In this document: positions 27,300 through 34,505 of the stretch, in pieces
Layout: every line of letters starts with the position of its first letter
Numbering within the stretch: the stretch's first letter is position 1
Assembly (NCBI GenBank): GCA_017520155.1
Contig: JAFXGR010000029.1
Coordinates: 1 to 36,125, forward strand
Length of the DNA stretch: 36,125 bases
Direction of reading: 5' to 3'
From: Lachnospiraceae bacterium
GTDB taxonomy: Bacteria > Bacillota > Clostridia > Lachnospirales > Lachnospiraceae
The notes under the pieces: model-generated
What the model was told of the DNA's origin: nothing
The model's input: the letters and a program-made list of their open reading frames with translations, nothing else
Databases searched by the model: none
Translations under genes and position numbers: made by a program

Positions 27300-27462
27300 C
27301 CTAATCTGCCCTTATCTGTCTGCATTGGCTTCCCGGTGTACTGCATGTCGTGGCACTCCATCACCCATTTCCACATCTGCCAATAACTTGTCCTCTTATC
27401 TTATCCAATTTTATCATAAAAATCAATCATAACCGTTTGTATCTTCTCTGCGATTTATCACT

Positions 27463-28659
27463 TCAAAGATTCTCCCACACACCAATAACCAGTACCGTCA
27501 TATCGTCTCTTATCTTTCCTCTGCTTTGGTGAATACAGAAATTCAAGATATGATTTGCTATCTCAGCAGGGTTTCGCATATTGATTTTTCCCAGCATTTC
27601 CGGCAGCATTTCTTCTCCTATTCCCTGAGAAAGAGCATCCAGAATACCATCCGACAGTAAAATAATATAGTCTCCATCCACCAGTCTGCGCCTTGTTACC
27701 TCCATATCCATCTCATAAAAGACCCCTAGAGGCAGGTTTCTGGCGGAAATCTGCTCCATAAGATTATCCCTTTTAATGTAGGATGGAGCAGAGCCGATTT
27801 TAATAAACTCGCAATTCCCCGAATACAAATCAATCTGACACAAATCCAGAGTAGACATATTTTGCTGCTCCCCTCCTGCAAGCAGAGAACCGTTAATCAT
27901 CTGTACTGCTGTTTCCTTGCTAAATCCTGCCTCCAGAAATTTTTCCACCAGATCAATCACCAGTTCACTATCCTTGCAGGCTTTTTCCCCTGAACCCATA
28001 CCATCTGAAAGTACAGCAGTCAGACTTCCCTCCTTGATATCCATAAAAGAATAATTATCTCCTGAGATAGTCTCTGTTTCTTTCACCGCCTTTGCAGCCC
28101 CTGTCAGCACATGAAAACGGGGTTCCTCCAGATATTGATAGCAGGTCCACTCCCTTGCCACAAATATGGGCGACAGACAGGAGGGCATAAGATGCAGTCC
28201 TACAATAGCCGATAGAAGATTTCCCACAGCCTCTACCGTAAAGCCAGCCCCCTTCACTGCCCGCATTTCCACATTGATTTCCTTATGCCCATCCTCTTTT
28301 TCCAAAAGAAAAATCTCTCTTAACAGGATTTTTTGCTCTCTCAAATCATGGACAAGCTGCTTTATCTTCCTTTCGCTAAGGGGCAGAGGGCGATAGGATT
28401 CCTCTGCCACCTGAGTCATAATCTGTGCCATTTCATTGAGATGGTCTGCCATCAAGTCACGATTTTCCACCAGCCTTTTCTTCCACAGATACTCCTGCCT
28501 GTCCTCCATTTGGTTTTCTATCATATCTCTATTTCTAATATCTGTAAATGTACTAGCCAAGTCCCTGAACGAATCTGCATACATCAATAGCTTTTTCCTT
28601 CCATATTCCGGTAAAACACTATCAAAAGGTAGTTCTGTATTCATCAGCTGCTTTTTCAC
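27463..28659 (-). CDS. spoIIE: SpoIIE-type serine phosphatase without the membrane domain
   Basis: A PP2C/SpoIIE phosphatase: SGDNYSF, VLSDGMGSGEKA (about residues 219-224), LLSDGILDAL and RDDMTVLVIG. SpoIIE dephosphorylates SpoIIAA to activate sigma-F in the forespore. Position between divIC and tilS matches spoIIE in Bacillus. The GTG at 28659 follows GGAGGG at seven bases (398 residues); an ATG at 28683 would be eight bases from the predicted transcription start without a ribosome-binding site. The protein covers only the central regulatory region and phosphatase domain. The ten-helix membrane domain of B. subtilis SpoIIE (827 residues) is absent, and the promoter sits directly upstream, so nothing is missing by frameshift. 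Confidence 0.85.
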   Translation of the reverse strand: MKKQLMNTELPFDSVLPEYGRKKLLMYADSFRDLASTFTDIRNRDMIENQMEDRQEYLWKKRLVENRDLMADHLNEMAQIMTQVAEESYRPLPLSERKIKQLVHDLREQKILLREIFLLEKEDGHKEINVEMRAVKGAGFTVEAVGNLLSAIVGLHLMPSCLSPIFVAREWTCYQYLEEPRFHVLTGAAKAVKETETISGDNYSFMDIKEGSLTAVLSDGMGSGEKACKDSELVIDLVEKFLEAGFSKETAVQMINGSLLAGGEQQNMSTLDLCQIDLYSGNCEFIKIGSAPSYIKRDNLMEQISARNLPLGVFYEMDMEVTRRRLVDGDYIILLSDGILDALSQGIGEEMLPEMLGKINMRNPAEIANHILNFCIHQSRGKIRDDMTVLVIGVWENL

Positions 28660-28697
28660 TGCCCATCCCTCCATCTTTTTCATTCCTTTAAAGAAAA

Positions 28698-28730
28698 ATT
28701 ATACAGGAATTCAGGCATCCAATATGTCAA
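28698..28730 (-). promoter_or_regulatory. spoIIE promoter with 21-bp spacing (Spo0A-type)
   Basis: On the minus strand a perfect TTGACA (28730-28725) and a perfect TATAAT (28703-28698) are separated by 21 bases. This spacing is too long for unaided sigma-A but is the known arrangement of Spo0A-activated spoIIE and spoIIG promoters in Bacillus. Confidence 0.8.
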
Positions 28731-28756
28731 AACAGAGGCAGGAAACTCTATTTTTC

Positions 28757-28764
28757 AACGACAA
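28757..28764 (-). promoter_or_regulatory. candidate Spo0A box
   Basis: The minus strand reads TTGTCGTT, six of eight matches to TTGTCGAA, about 27 bases upstream of the spoIIE -35 box. It overlaps the T-run of the divIC terminator. Confidence 0.45.
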
Positions 28765-28792
28765 AAAATGCAGATACTCACCGTATCTGCAT
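28763..28792 (-). terminator. intrinsic terminator after divIC
   Basis: A perfect 10-bp stem (ATGCAGATAC/GTATCTGCAT, five-base loop) followed by T5-6 on the minus strand, 11 bases after the divIC stop. It insulates spoIIE from the upstream operon. Confidence 0.85.
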
Positions 28793-28802
28793 CTATTCGC
28801 AA

Positions 28803-29111
28803 CTATTCTTCCTTAAAAATAATTTCATCCTTATTCACCAGACCCAGCTTATCCTTGGCTACCTCTTCCACATATTTTTTGGTCTGTGTATATTTTTCAT
28901 ACTCGGTAATTTCTTCGCCACGCTTTTCCTCTGCTGCTATCTTTTCTTTCAATACCTGTTCCTCTGCCAGATAGAGCTTCTGTATCTGCCACAGTTCCAC
29001 ACTTCTAACTGCCAGAGTCACTAACAGAAGAAAAATCACCACCATTGCCAGGAACAGGGTAAATTTGCGCTGTACCAGCTTACGATATGACCTCCGTCTT
29101 GGCATAATCAC
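28803..29111 (-). CDS. divIC: septum formation initiator, DivIC family
   Basis: A 102-residue bitopic protein: basic cytoplasmic N-terminus (RRRSYRKLVQRK), one membrane helix (LFLAMVVIFLLLVTLAV), then an extracellular coiled coil rich in Glu, Lys and Leu ending KDKLGLVNKDEIIF, typical of DivIC/FtsB. It takes part in the divisome with FtsL and DivIB. Location between yabQ and spoIIE is the Bacillus order. Confidence 0.9.
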   Translation of the reverse strand: MIMPRRRSYRKLVQRKFTLFLAMVVIFLLLVTLAVRSVELWQIQKLYLAEEQVLKEKIAAEEKRGEEITEYEKYTQTKKYVEEVAKDKLGLVNKDEIIFKEE

Positions 29112-29148
29112 GACCTGCTCCTTTCTTTATTTGCCTTTTTCATTTATG

Positions 29149-29637
29149 TCAGTGCTTTGTTAGAGATATTTTAAGGACTTTTTTCAACTTCGTCAACTGA
29201 TTTCGCCAAAATTTTTCCCATTTCTTCTTTTTTCTCCCACCAATTTTTAATTGGGTTTTGATTCCTTTTCCTATCCATCGGAAAGGCTTTAAAAGAAATC
29301 CCACTATTTTTCCTATCAGCTGCAGCTCCTTTTGAATCACAGCAGCCATCAGGTTGACAAAACGAAGACCAATAATCCGCTTATACAACAACATTCCAAA
29401 GGCTGCTCCCAACACGGCAAACCATCGTAATATTCCATTATTTTCTTTATAAAGCATATAAAATACGACAATGGAACAGGTAACCCAGAACAACAAATCC
29501 TCTACCGATATTCCCCATAGGCTATGCTTAACAATTCGTCTGCTAATCAACAGAAAATCATAGCTAAAGGTAATGGCTATCCCCATCAGAACAGAACCGG
29601 CAAAAAAATAGGCTTCTTTTACTACATCCTGACTCAT
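29149..29637 (-). CDS. yabQ: spore cortex biosynthesis protein YabQ
   Basis: A membrane protein needed for spore cortex formation. The ATG at 29637 (MSQDVVKEAYFF) has GGTGG close upstream and gives the family's usual start; an earlier ATG at 29688 overlaps yabP. Four hydrophobic segments occupy residues 10-95, and the C-terminal part is strongly basic (FRWIGKGIKTQLKIGGRKKKKW). It starts seven bases after yabP. Confidence 0.9.
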   Translation of the reverse strand: MSQDVVKEAYFFAGSVLMGIAITFSYDFLLISRRIVKHSLWGISVEDLLFWVTCSIVVFYMLYKENNGILRWFAVLGAAFGMLLYKRIIGLRFVNLMAAVIQKELQLIGKIVGFLLKPFRWIGKGIKTQLKIGGRKKKKWEKFWRNQLTKLKKVLKISLTKH

Positions 29638-29644
29638 CAGCCAC

Positions 29645-29935
29645 CTATTTAAACAGGCGGGACAGCAAAGATTCTCCCTTGTTGCCATAGCCTGTCACCT
29701 CTGAATATGTAAAGCTATCCATTTTACCATCAATATCCACCTCTCCTTTATCCAGCATCAGACGGCTGACATGCAAATCCTCTCCTCTAATCATCAGCAT
29801 CCCCTGGTCTGTCTCTAAAAGTACCTCCTTTACATCGAAGGAAAGCACGTCGCAGACTCCACTGATAGTACATGTCCTTCTGTTGGTAAGCATCAATTTA
29901 TGCATTCGCTGCTTGGCCGCATTTAAATCTTCCAT
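29645..29935 (-). CDS. yabP: sporulation protein YabP
   Basis: A 96-residue YabP/YqfC family protein, with the characteristic VLSFDVKEVLLETDQGMLMI and GEDLHVSRLMLDKGEVDIDG. Needed in the mother cell for normal sporulation, with expression driven by sigma-E in Bacillus. Its ribosome-binding site GAGGGGG (seven bases before the ATG) lies in the 3' arm of a terminator-like hairpin. The hairpin loop and upstream arm carry a sigma-E-type promoter. Confidence 0.92.
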   Translation of the reverse strand: MEDLNAAKQRMHKLMLTNRRTCTISGVCDVLSFDVKEVLLETDQGMLMIRGEDLHVSRLMLDKGEVDIDGKMDSFTYSEVTGYGNKGESLLSRLFK

Positions 29936-29936
29936 T

Positions 29937-29979
29937 AAAAAACCCCCTCAAATAATCTCTTATAGATTATATGAGGGGG
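29937..29979 (-). terminator. terminator-like hairpin that contains the yabP ribosome-binding site
   Basis: On the minus strand CCCCCTCA-t-ATAATC (29979-29965) pairs with GATTAT-t-TGAGGGGG (29957-29943) around a seven-base loop, and T6 follows (29942-29937). It can stop transcription coming from hup-rqcP and would also hide the GAGGGGG ribosome-binding site of yabP. Confidence 0.8.
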
Positions 29980-29994
29980 AAAGTTTTAATATGC
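29966..29994 (-). promoter_or_regulatory. sigma-E-type promoter of yabPQ inside the hairpin
   Basis: GCATATT (29994-29988) fits the -35 consensus KMATATT; 14 bases later CATATAAT (29973-29966) differs from CATACAAT at one base. Transcription would start near 29960-29958, in the hairpin loop. Confidence 0.7.
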
Positions 29995-30016
29995 AGAAAA
30001 CTACAGTGAATCAAGA

Positions 30017-30256
30017 CTAAAGATAACGAAACAGCTCTTTTGCTTCTTCTTTCTTCACTGTTTCCTGTACATCCAGTACTTCAACCTTGACTTCCTTATT
30101 ACCAAACTGTATCGCAATAATGTCACCTGCCTTTATATTGGCCGAAGCCTTAGCCGGATTTCCATTAACCGATACTCTGCCGGCATCACAGGCTTTATTT
30201 GCTACCGTCCTTCTCTTAATCAACCTGGATACCTTTAAATATTTATCTAATCTCAT
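30017..30256 (-). CDS. rqcP: S4-domain protein RqcP (YabO/HslR-like)
   Basis: An S4 RNA-binding protein of 79 residues (MRLDKYLKVSRLIKRRTVAN, then AGRVSVNGNPAKASANIKAGD). RqcP works with RqcH on stalled 50S subunits to add alanine tails. It follows hup by 26 bases in the same operon and precedes yabP as in Bacillus (yabO). Confidence 0.92.
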   Translation of the reverse strand: MRLDKYLKVSRLIKRRTVANKACDAGRVSVNGNPAKASANIKAGDIIAIQFGNKEVKVEVLDVQETVKKEEAKELFRYL

Positions 30257-30282
30257 AAATGCTTCACCGAATTAAGCAATGC

Positions 30283-30558
30283 TTAAGCATTAATCATATC
30301 CTTTAAAGCCTTTCCTGCCTTAAACTTAGGTGCCTTTGATGCAGGAATCTTCATCACCTCACCACTCTGAGGATTTCTTCCATCTCTTGCTGCCCTGTTG
30401 GAAACTTCAAATGTACCGAATCCTACCAGCTGTACTTTACCGTCTTTCTTTAATTCCTCAGCCACAACGTCTGTAAATGCCTTTAAAGCCTTCTCTGCAT
30501 CTTTTTTAGATAATCCGGCCTGTTCAGCCATAGCTGCAATCAATTCATTTTTGTTCAT
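30283..30558 (-). CDS. hup: HU DNA-binding protein
   Basis: A 91-residue HU/IHF protein: MNKNELIAAMAEQAGLSKKD, GFGTFEVSNRAARDGRNPQSGE and the KIPASKAPKFKAGKALK C-terminus. It bends and compacts DNA. GGAGG precedes the ATG. A strong promoter and a palindrome over its -10 box lie upstream, the palindrome suggesting repression or autoregulation. Confidence 0.97.
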   Translation of the reverse strand: MNKNELIAAMAEQAGLSKKDAEKALKAFTDVVAEELKKDGKVQLVGFGTFEVSNRAARDGRNPQSGEVMKIPASKAPKFKAGKALKDMINA

Positions 30559-30620
30559 ATCGAACTCCTCCTGTCATAATGAGCTTTCCTATTATTGTAT
30601 TAGAAGTTTCTCTCTTGAAA

Positions 30621-30642
30621 CGTCTATACATATTTATAGACG
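30621..30642. promoter_or_regulatory. 8-bp-arm palindrome over the hup -10 box
   Basis: CGTCTATA and TATAGACG flank a six-base centre; the -10 TATAAA (30638-30633) lies inside. Location fits an operator, or a 5'-end hairpin if transcription starts within it. Confidence 0.55.
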
Positions 30643-30661
30643 CTTTACCTATGTTTGTCAA
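30633..30661 (-). promoter_or_regulatory. sigma-A promoter of hup-rqcP
   Basis: On the minus strand TTGACA (30661-30656) and TATAAA (30638-30633) are 17 bases apart, about 75 bases before the ATG. Confidence 0.75.
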
Positions 30662-30725
30662 GGAAAATCTGCCTTTTTTTGCCCATTTTTCAAGCTTCCT
30701 GTTCGTTTATTCTATCTGCAGGCTT

Positions 30726-31454
30726 CTACTCATCCAAGGGTTCACAAACAGCAATCATATCCTCTATCTTATCTATCAGCAGTTGTTCCTGCGGCACACT
30801 ATATCGACCTGCAATAGTACATAATTTCATCAGCATTTCACTCATCAGCTCTCCCAACGCAGAATCTGCCTCCGGCAACTTAATCTCCTTTAGCTTTTCC
30901 ACCAGGATTTCCAGACTTTGAACCTCCTTATCATAAGAAATTCCGGTTCCATAAAGCTTGTCTGCCTTTTTTATTACCTTGGCAGCCCTGGTCAATCCGG
31001 GCAGTTCCGTAGGAATCTCCCGCAGTGGGGACACAATCCATTCCTTTCCTTCCTTCTCCTTGCGTTTGATTTCCTCCCATTCCTCCCGAATCTGTTCCTC
31101 TCCTGTATTAGCTCTGCCAAATACATGGGGATGTCGCCTTACCATTTTAGCACTGATTCCATCTATCACTTCTTCCAGGGTAAATAAACCTTCCTCTCCG
31201 GCAATCTGCGCATGCATCACCACCTGCAGCAAAATATCCCCCAGTTCCTCCTTTAAATTTTCTGCATTGCCTGTCCTGTTATAAATACGGATGGAGGAAA
31301 CCAGCTCTGCTGCCTCCTCCATGATATAAGGTCTAAGACTGTCATGGGTCTGCTTTTTATCCCATGGACAACCATTTTCTCCTCTTAAGGTTTCTACAAT
31401 TTCTATTAAATCCTTAAAGGAATATTGAATTTCCTTTTCATTATTTTCCATCAC
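30726..31454 (-). CDS. mazG: nucleoside triphosphate pyrophosphohydrolase MazG
   Basis: A 242-residue MazG with its double helical-bundle domain: IVETLRGENGCPWDKKQTHD, the EEAAEL and EELGDILLQVVMH metal-binding helices, and a second copy in the C-terminal half. It hydrolyses (d)NTPs to NMPs as a house-cleaning enzyme. Translation probably starts at GTG 31454 or ATG 31451, overlapping the PEGA gene by up to 14 bases, so the two are translationally coupled. Bacillus has mazG (yabN) in the same neighbourhood. Confidence 0.93.
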   Translation of the reverse strand: MMENNEKEIQYSFKDLIEIVETLRGENGCPWDKKQTHDSLRPYIMEEAAELVSSIRIYNRTGNAENLKEELGDILLQVVMHAQIAGEEGLFTLEEVIDGISAKMVRRHPHVFGRANTGEEQIREEWEEIKRKEKEGKEWIVSPLREIPTELPGLTRAAKVIKKADKLYGTGISYDKEVQSLEILVEKLKEIKLPEADSALGELMSEMLMKLCTIAGRYSVPQEQLLIDKIEDMIAVCEPLDE

Positions 31455-33249
31455 TGACGATTCCTCCCCCTTTAATTTCTTCTTGAGTACCTATAATGCC
31501 GCCACCAGAAACCTGAGTTTTATCTGAGGAACTATTGTTGCCTGACACTGTTCCAGAGGAACTGTTGTTGGAAGAACTACTGTTGTTGGAAGAGCTGCTT
31601 CCGGAAGAACTGCTGTTACTGTTAGAAGAACTGCTTCCGGAAGAATTGTTGTTGCTGTTAGAAGAGCTGCTTCCGGAAGAACAGCTGTTACTGTTAGAAG
31701 AGCTGCTTCCGGAAGAACTGCTGTTACTGTTGGATGAGCTGCTTCCGGAAGAACTGCTGTTACTGTTGGATGAGCTGCTTCCGGAAGAACTGCTGTTACT
31801 GTTGGATGAGCTGCTTCCGGAAGAACTGCTGTTACTGTTAGAAGAGCTGCTTCCGGAAGAACTGCTGTTACTATTAGATGAGCTGTTATTGGTAGCTGTG
31901 CTGGCACTGTTTGCCTCCTTAACCAAGGCACTAAAGGAATAGGTTACATCCTTTTTAGCATCATCTACCTGAACCGTATAGCTTTTTGTTACATAACCAT
32001 TTTTACGCAGAGTAATCGTATGGGTTCCTTCCTCCTTTTTGAAGCTTACCGGGGATACACCCACATAGATATTATCCAGATATACCTCCACATCGGAAGG
32101 GCTGTCTATATACACCTTATAATCACTGGATACCTCGTTAGCACTGACGGTAGTGGTGGTTTCTTCCGGCTTCTGGGTAGGTGTAGGTACTACTACCTCA
32201 TCCATCGTTATATTAACGTTGGCCATTGCTTCTCCCACCTTAATAAACTGAGTCACCGTTTCATAGCCCTCTGCCTCAGCTACCAGCTGGTGCAGACCAT
32301 ATTCCAATTCTACTGGCTTACTGATATCCACTTCCTCACCATCAATAAAAATTTTTGCATTGCTTGGCTTTATGGTAAAGATAATTCTGCCTGCTTTAGG
32401 TTCCTCCGGTTTTATATCACTTACGTCCAGTGTTACCTCCTGATTCCTCTGTATGGTTACTGGCTTTGTTACATCAATTCCACCTGCCGTAATATGCACG
32501 TTATAGCTTCCTTCGGGCACTACCAGCATCATATCCTCTGTGATTTCCTGAATCACAGCCTGCCCCACCTCTATCCAGCCCCCTTTTAGATATTCATCAT
32601 TACTCAACCGCAGATATCCATGTCCTGACTCTACAATCACACTATAAACACTGTTGCCCAATCCTCTGATGGATACCACGTCTCCCTGCACAATATCCTC
32701 AAGTGTTGCCTGTCTTCCTTCTGAAATCACCACCGGATTATTCTGCAGACTATAAACTGCACTGCCTACCTCTGCTCCCTTGCTCAGTGTATTAAAATTA
32801 TACTTTTCTACATGTTCAAAGGACCACGCACTATTAGAAAGCTGCATACTTGTCAGACTCTTTTTATTCTTTAGAAAGGTCACGTCCACAATATCACCGC
32901 CGGCAGCCTGGGACATAGCCATCAGATTGCCATATTTATCTTTCACCATACTGGTTCCGTCATAAGTTAGGGTATAGTACTTTCCTGTCTCAATATTCAT
33001 CAGGGTAATTGTACCTGCCACCTGGTCGATTTCCTTAATCACTGCTGTATCCTCCGAATCATAGGTGCCCGGCTCATCAATCACAAAGCCTGACTGATAT
33101 TCTTCTTCCACTACTTCTCCAATTACCTCCTGACTCTGTTTCCCTGACATCAATCCGGCTACTGCCAGTCCTGCCGTCAGTACAAACAGTATGGCTACTA
33201 CTAATAATACAGGCTTCATTATCGCTGACCTTTTCCTCTTTTCGTCCAT
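31441..33249 (-). CDS. membrane-anchored PEGA-domain protein with Ser/Asn/Gly tandem repeat
   Basis: A 602-residue extracytoplasmic protein. An N-terminal membrane anchor (residues 12-33), beta-rich domains to about 260, then two PEGA domains (about 270-340, with AKIFIDGEEVD and AEAEGYETVTQF; and 367-433, with VEVYLDNIYVGVSP). The last third (445-570) is a low-complexity Ser-Asn-Gly region made of a 12-residue repeat. PEGA domains occur in surface and envelope proteins; the tail may be a flexible wall-spanning spacer. It has GGAGG before the ATG and overlaps mazG. No LPxTG sorting motif is seen. Function unknown. Confidence 0.85.
   Translation of the reverse strand: MDEKRKRSAIMKPVLLVVAILFVLTAGLAVAGLMSGKQSQEVIGEVVEEEYQSGFVIDEPGTYDSEDTAVIKEIDQVAGTITLMNIETGKYYTLTYDGTSMVKDKYGNLMAMSQAAGGDIVDVTFLKNKKSLTSMQLSNSAWSFEHVEKYNFNTLSKGAEVGSAVYSLQNNPVVISEGRQATLEDIVQGDVVSIRGLGNSVYSVIVESGHGYLRLSNDEYLKGGWIEVGQAVIQEITEDMMLVVPEGSYNVHITAGGIDVTKPVTIQRNQEVTLDVSDIKPEEPKAGRIIFTIKPSNAKIFIDGEEVDISKPVELEYGLHQLVAEAEGYETVTQFIKVGEAMANVNITMDEVVVPTPTQKPEETTTTVSANEVSSDYKVYIDSPSDVEVYLDNIYVGVSPVSFKKEEGTHTITLRKNGYVTKSYTVQVDDAKKDVTYSFSALVKEANSASTATNNSSSNSNSSSSGSSSSNSNSSSSGSSSSNSNSSSSGSSSSNSNSSSSGSSSSNSNSSSSGSSSSNSNSCSSGSSSSNSNNNSSGSSSSNSNSSSSGSSSSNNSSSSNNSSSGTVSGNNSSSDKTQVSGGGIIGTQEEIKGGGIVSDGK
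31577..31885 (-). repeat. 36-bp tandem repeat in the PEGA gene
   Basis: The palindromic core CTTCCGGAAG recurs at exactly 36-base steps from 31598 to 31850 (eight copies), encoding SSSSNSNSSSSG-like units with few changes (one Cys and one NNNSSG unit). Because 36 is a multiple of three, copy changes keep the reading frame. Confidence 0.9.
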
Positions 33250-33314
33250 TACCCGCCTCCTCTTCTGAATGGCTGTGTCAATCCTATCTATATCTCTGTC
33301 ATTATATACTAAAG

Positions 33315-34334
33315 TCAGCCAAAAGGAAAGCTTCCATATGTACTTTTATAATTTTCCAAAAACCTGGTTTTATCCTGTTCCTGCCCCAAAAGCTTCTCCA
33401 GCTTCTCCATATTTCTTCCCGGTATCCATGCCTTCCCGGAATTATAATAAAAATTCACTATTTTCCAGAATTTTTCAGGATATACAAATCGGTAATACAG
33501 CTGGGCATAATCCCTGTCCTGTAACGTTCTTTCCTCCTGATACGCATTCAACAAAAGCATTCCCAGTTCCTGAGACCAGCTGTTTTTTTCTAACAGCTTC
33601 CTCATAAAAAGATAGAGGTCTCTTACCGGATTATCCTGAATACACTTTTCAAAGTTGACGATTGCCATCTTTTCTGCATCTCCCTGCAGCACCAGAACAT
33701 TATGGTGTTGATAGTCTCCATGACAGATAAAGCAAAACGGATTGCTCTCCTCTTTATCCTCCTTTAGATAGCAGGAGGCTTCCTGCTCTACCCCTAATGC
33801 TTTTTCAAAAAAGTAGTCATAGTGGGCTGACAGAAAGATTTCAAAATCATTCTTCTGTCCCTTTCCCTTTAGATACTTTCTTACCCGCCTTAGCTCCCGG
33901 TTATGCTTTTCATATTCCCAATCCATTCTGCATCGGGACTCCCCCAGCAATCCTTCCATGTCCGTTTTCTTCAGACAAGCTGCCTTATGCAGCCTTGCCA
34001 GATTTTGTACTGCTCGCACACATTCCCTGCGATCACGAAGATTACATTCTCTTCCCTGAAAGCAGGTCTTTAACAGATATGGTGTTCTGTCCTGGTCATA
34101 AACAATAAACTCGCCTTCCTTTGTCTTCAGGATACTTTCTACTTCTTCAAAACCCTGCTCTTTCACCCGGCCAAGCAGTGCGTCCTGAAAAACAATCCTG
34201 TCTTTTCTCCCATTGTACTCCTTCAGGATCAGCAATCCCCTGTCGGACTCACACATAATAGTTCCCCGTCCCTTCCAGGTACGAATCACCTCTATTTCAT
34301 AATTTCCAAGTACGCTGACTGCTCTGTCATTCAC
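33315..34334 (-). CDS. CotS-like spore coat kinase
   Basis: A protein of the CotS/aminoglycoside-phosphotransferase kinase fold, with ICHGDYQHHNVLV as catalytic loop and IVNFEKC in place of the DFG-like segment. The GTG at 34334, seven bases after GGAGG, is a much better start than an ATG at 34361 and gives 339 residues. CotS-family proteins are spore coat components in Bacillus and Clostridia. The aspartate of the metal-binding D-x-D/DFE segment reads as Asn in VNFEK, so activity as a kinase is uncertain. Confidence 0.8.
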   Translation of the reverse strand: MNDRAVSVLGNYEIEVIRTWKGRGTIMCESDRGLLILKEYNGRKDRIVFQDALLGRVKEQGFEEVESILKTKEGEFIVYDQDRTPYLLKTCFQGRECNLRDRRECVRAVQNLARLHKAACLKKTDMEGLLGESRCRMDWEYEKHNRELRRVRKYLKGKGQKNDFEIFLSAHYDYFFEKALGVEQEASCYLKEDKEESNPFCFICHGDYQHHNVLVLQGDAEKMAIVNFEKCIQDNPVRDLYLFMRKLLEKNSWSQELGMLLLNAYQEERTLQDRDYAQLYYRFVYPEKFWKIVNFYYNSGKAWIPGRNMEKLEKLLGQEQDKTRFLENYKSTYGSFPFG

Positions 34335-34417
34335 ATAAATACCTCCGTTCCGGTTCCTCAAGGCTTTTTGCCTATCCTATCTTATGAACCGGTACTCTAA
34401 AGTATTCATCCATATTG

Positions 34418-34487
34418 GTAACTGTTCAGTATGCTACAGTTACTATGCAACCACGTTTTCCTACGGTCAGCACAACAAGTGTGCAGA
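34418..34487 (+). repeat. intergenic repeat, copy 1 (left of cca)
   Basis: About 70 bases starting GTAACTGTTCAGTATG and ending GTGCAG match 35882-35953 closely. It has two small stems: GTAACTG/CAGTTAC and GCACA/TGTGC. It lies in the 171-base gap between the CotS-like gene and cca. Confidence 0.75.
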
Positions 34488-34505
34488 CCTACTGAATAGT
34501 TCCCC

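Noticed and set aside
31577-31885. CRISPR array suggested by regular 36-base spacing
   Set aside because: The units are contiguous without unique spacers, lie in a coding frame, and no cas genes are near.
31535-31942. Long plus-strand frame coding a Leu/Glu-rich repeat protein
   Set aside because: It is the antisense shadow of the Ser/Asn/Gly repeat of the PEGA gene.
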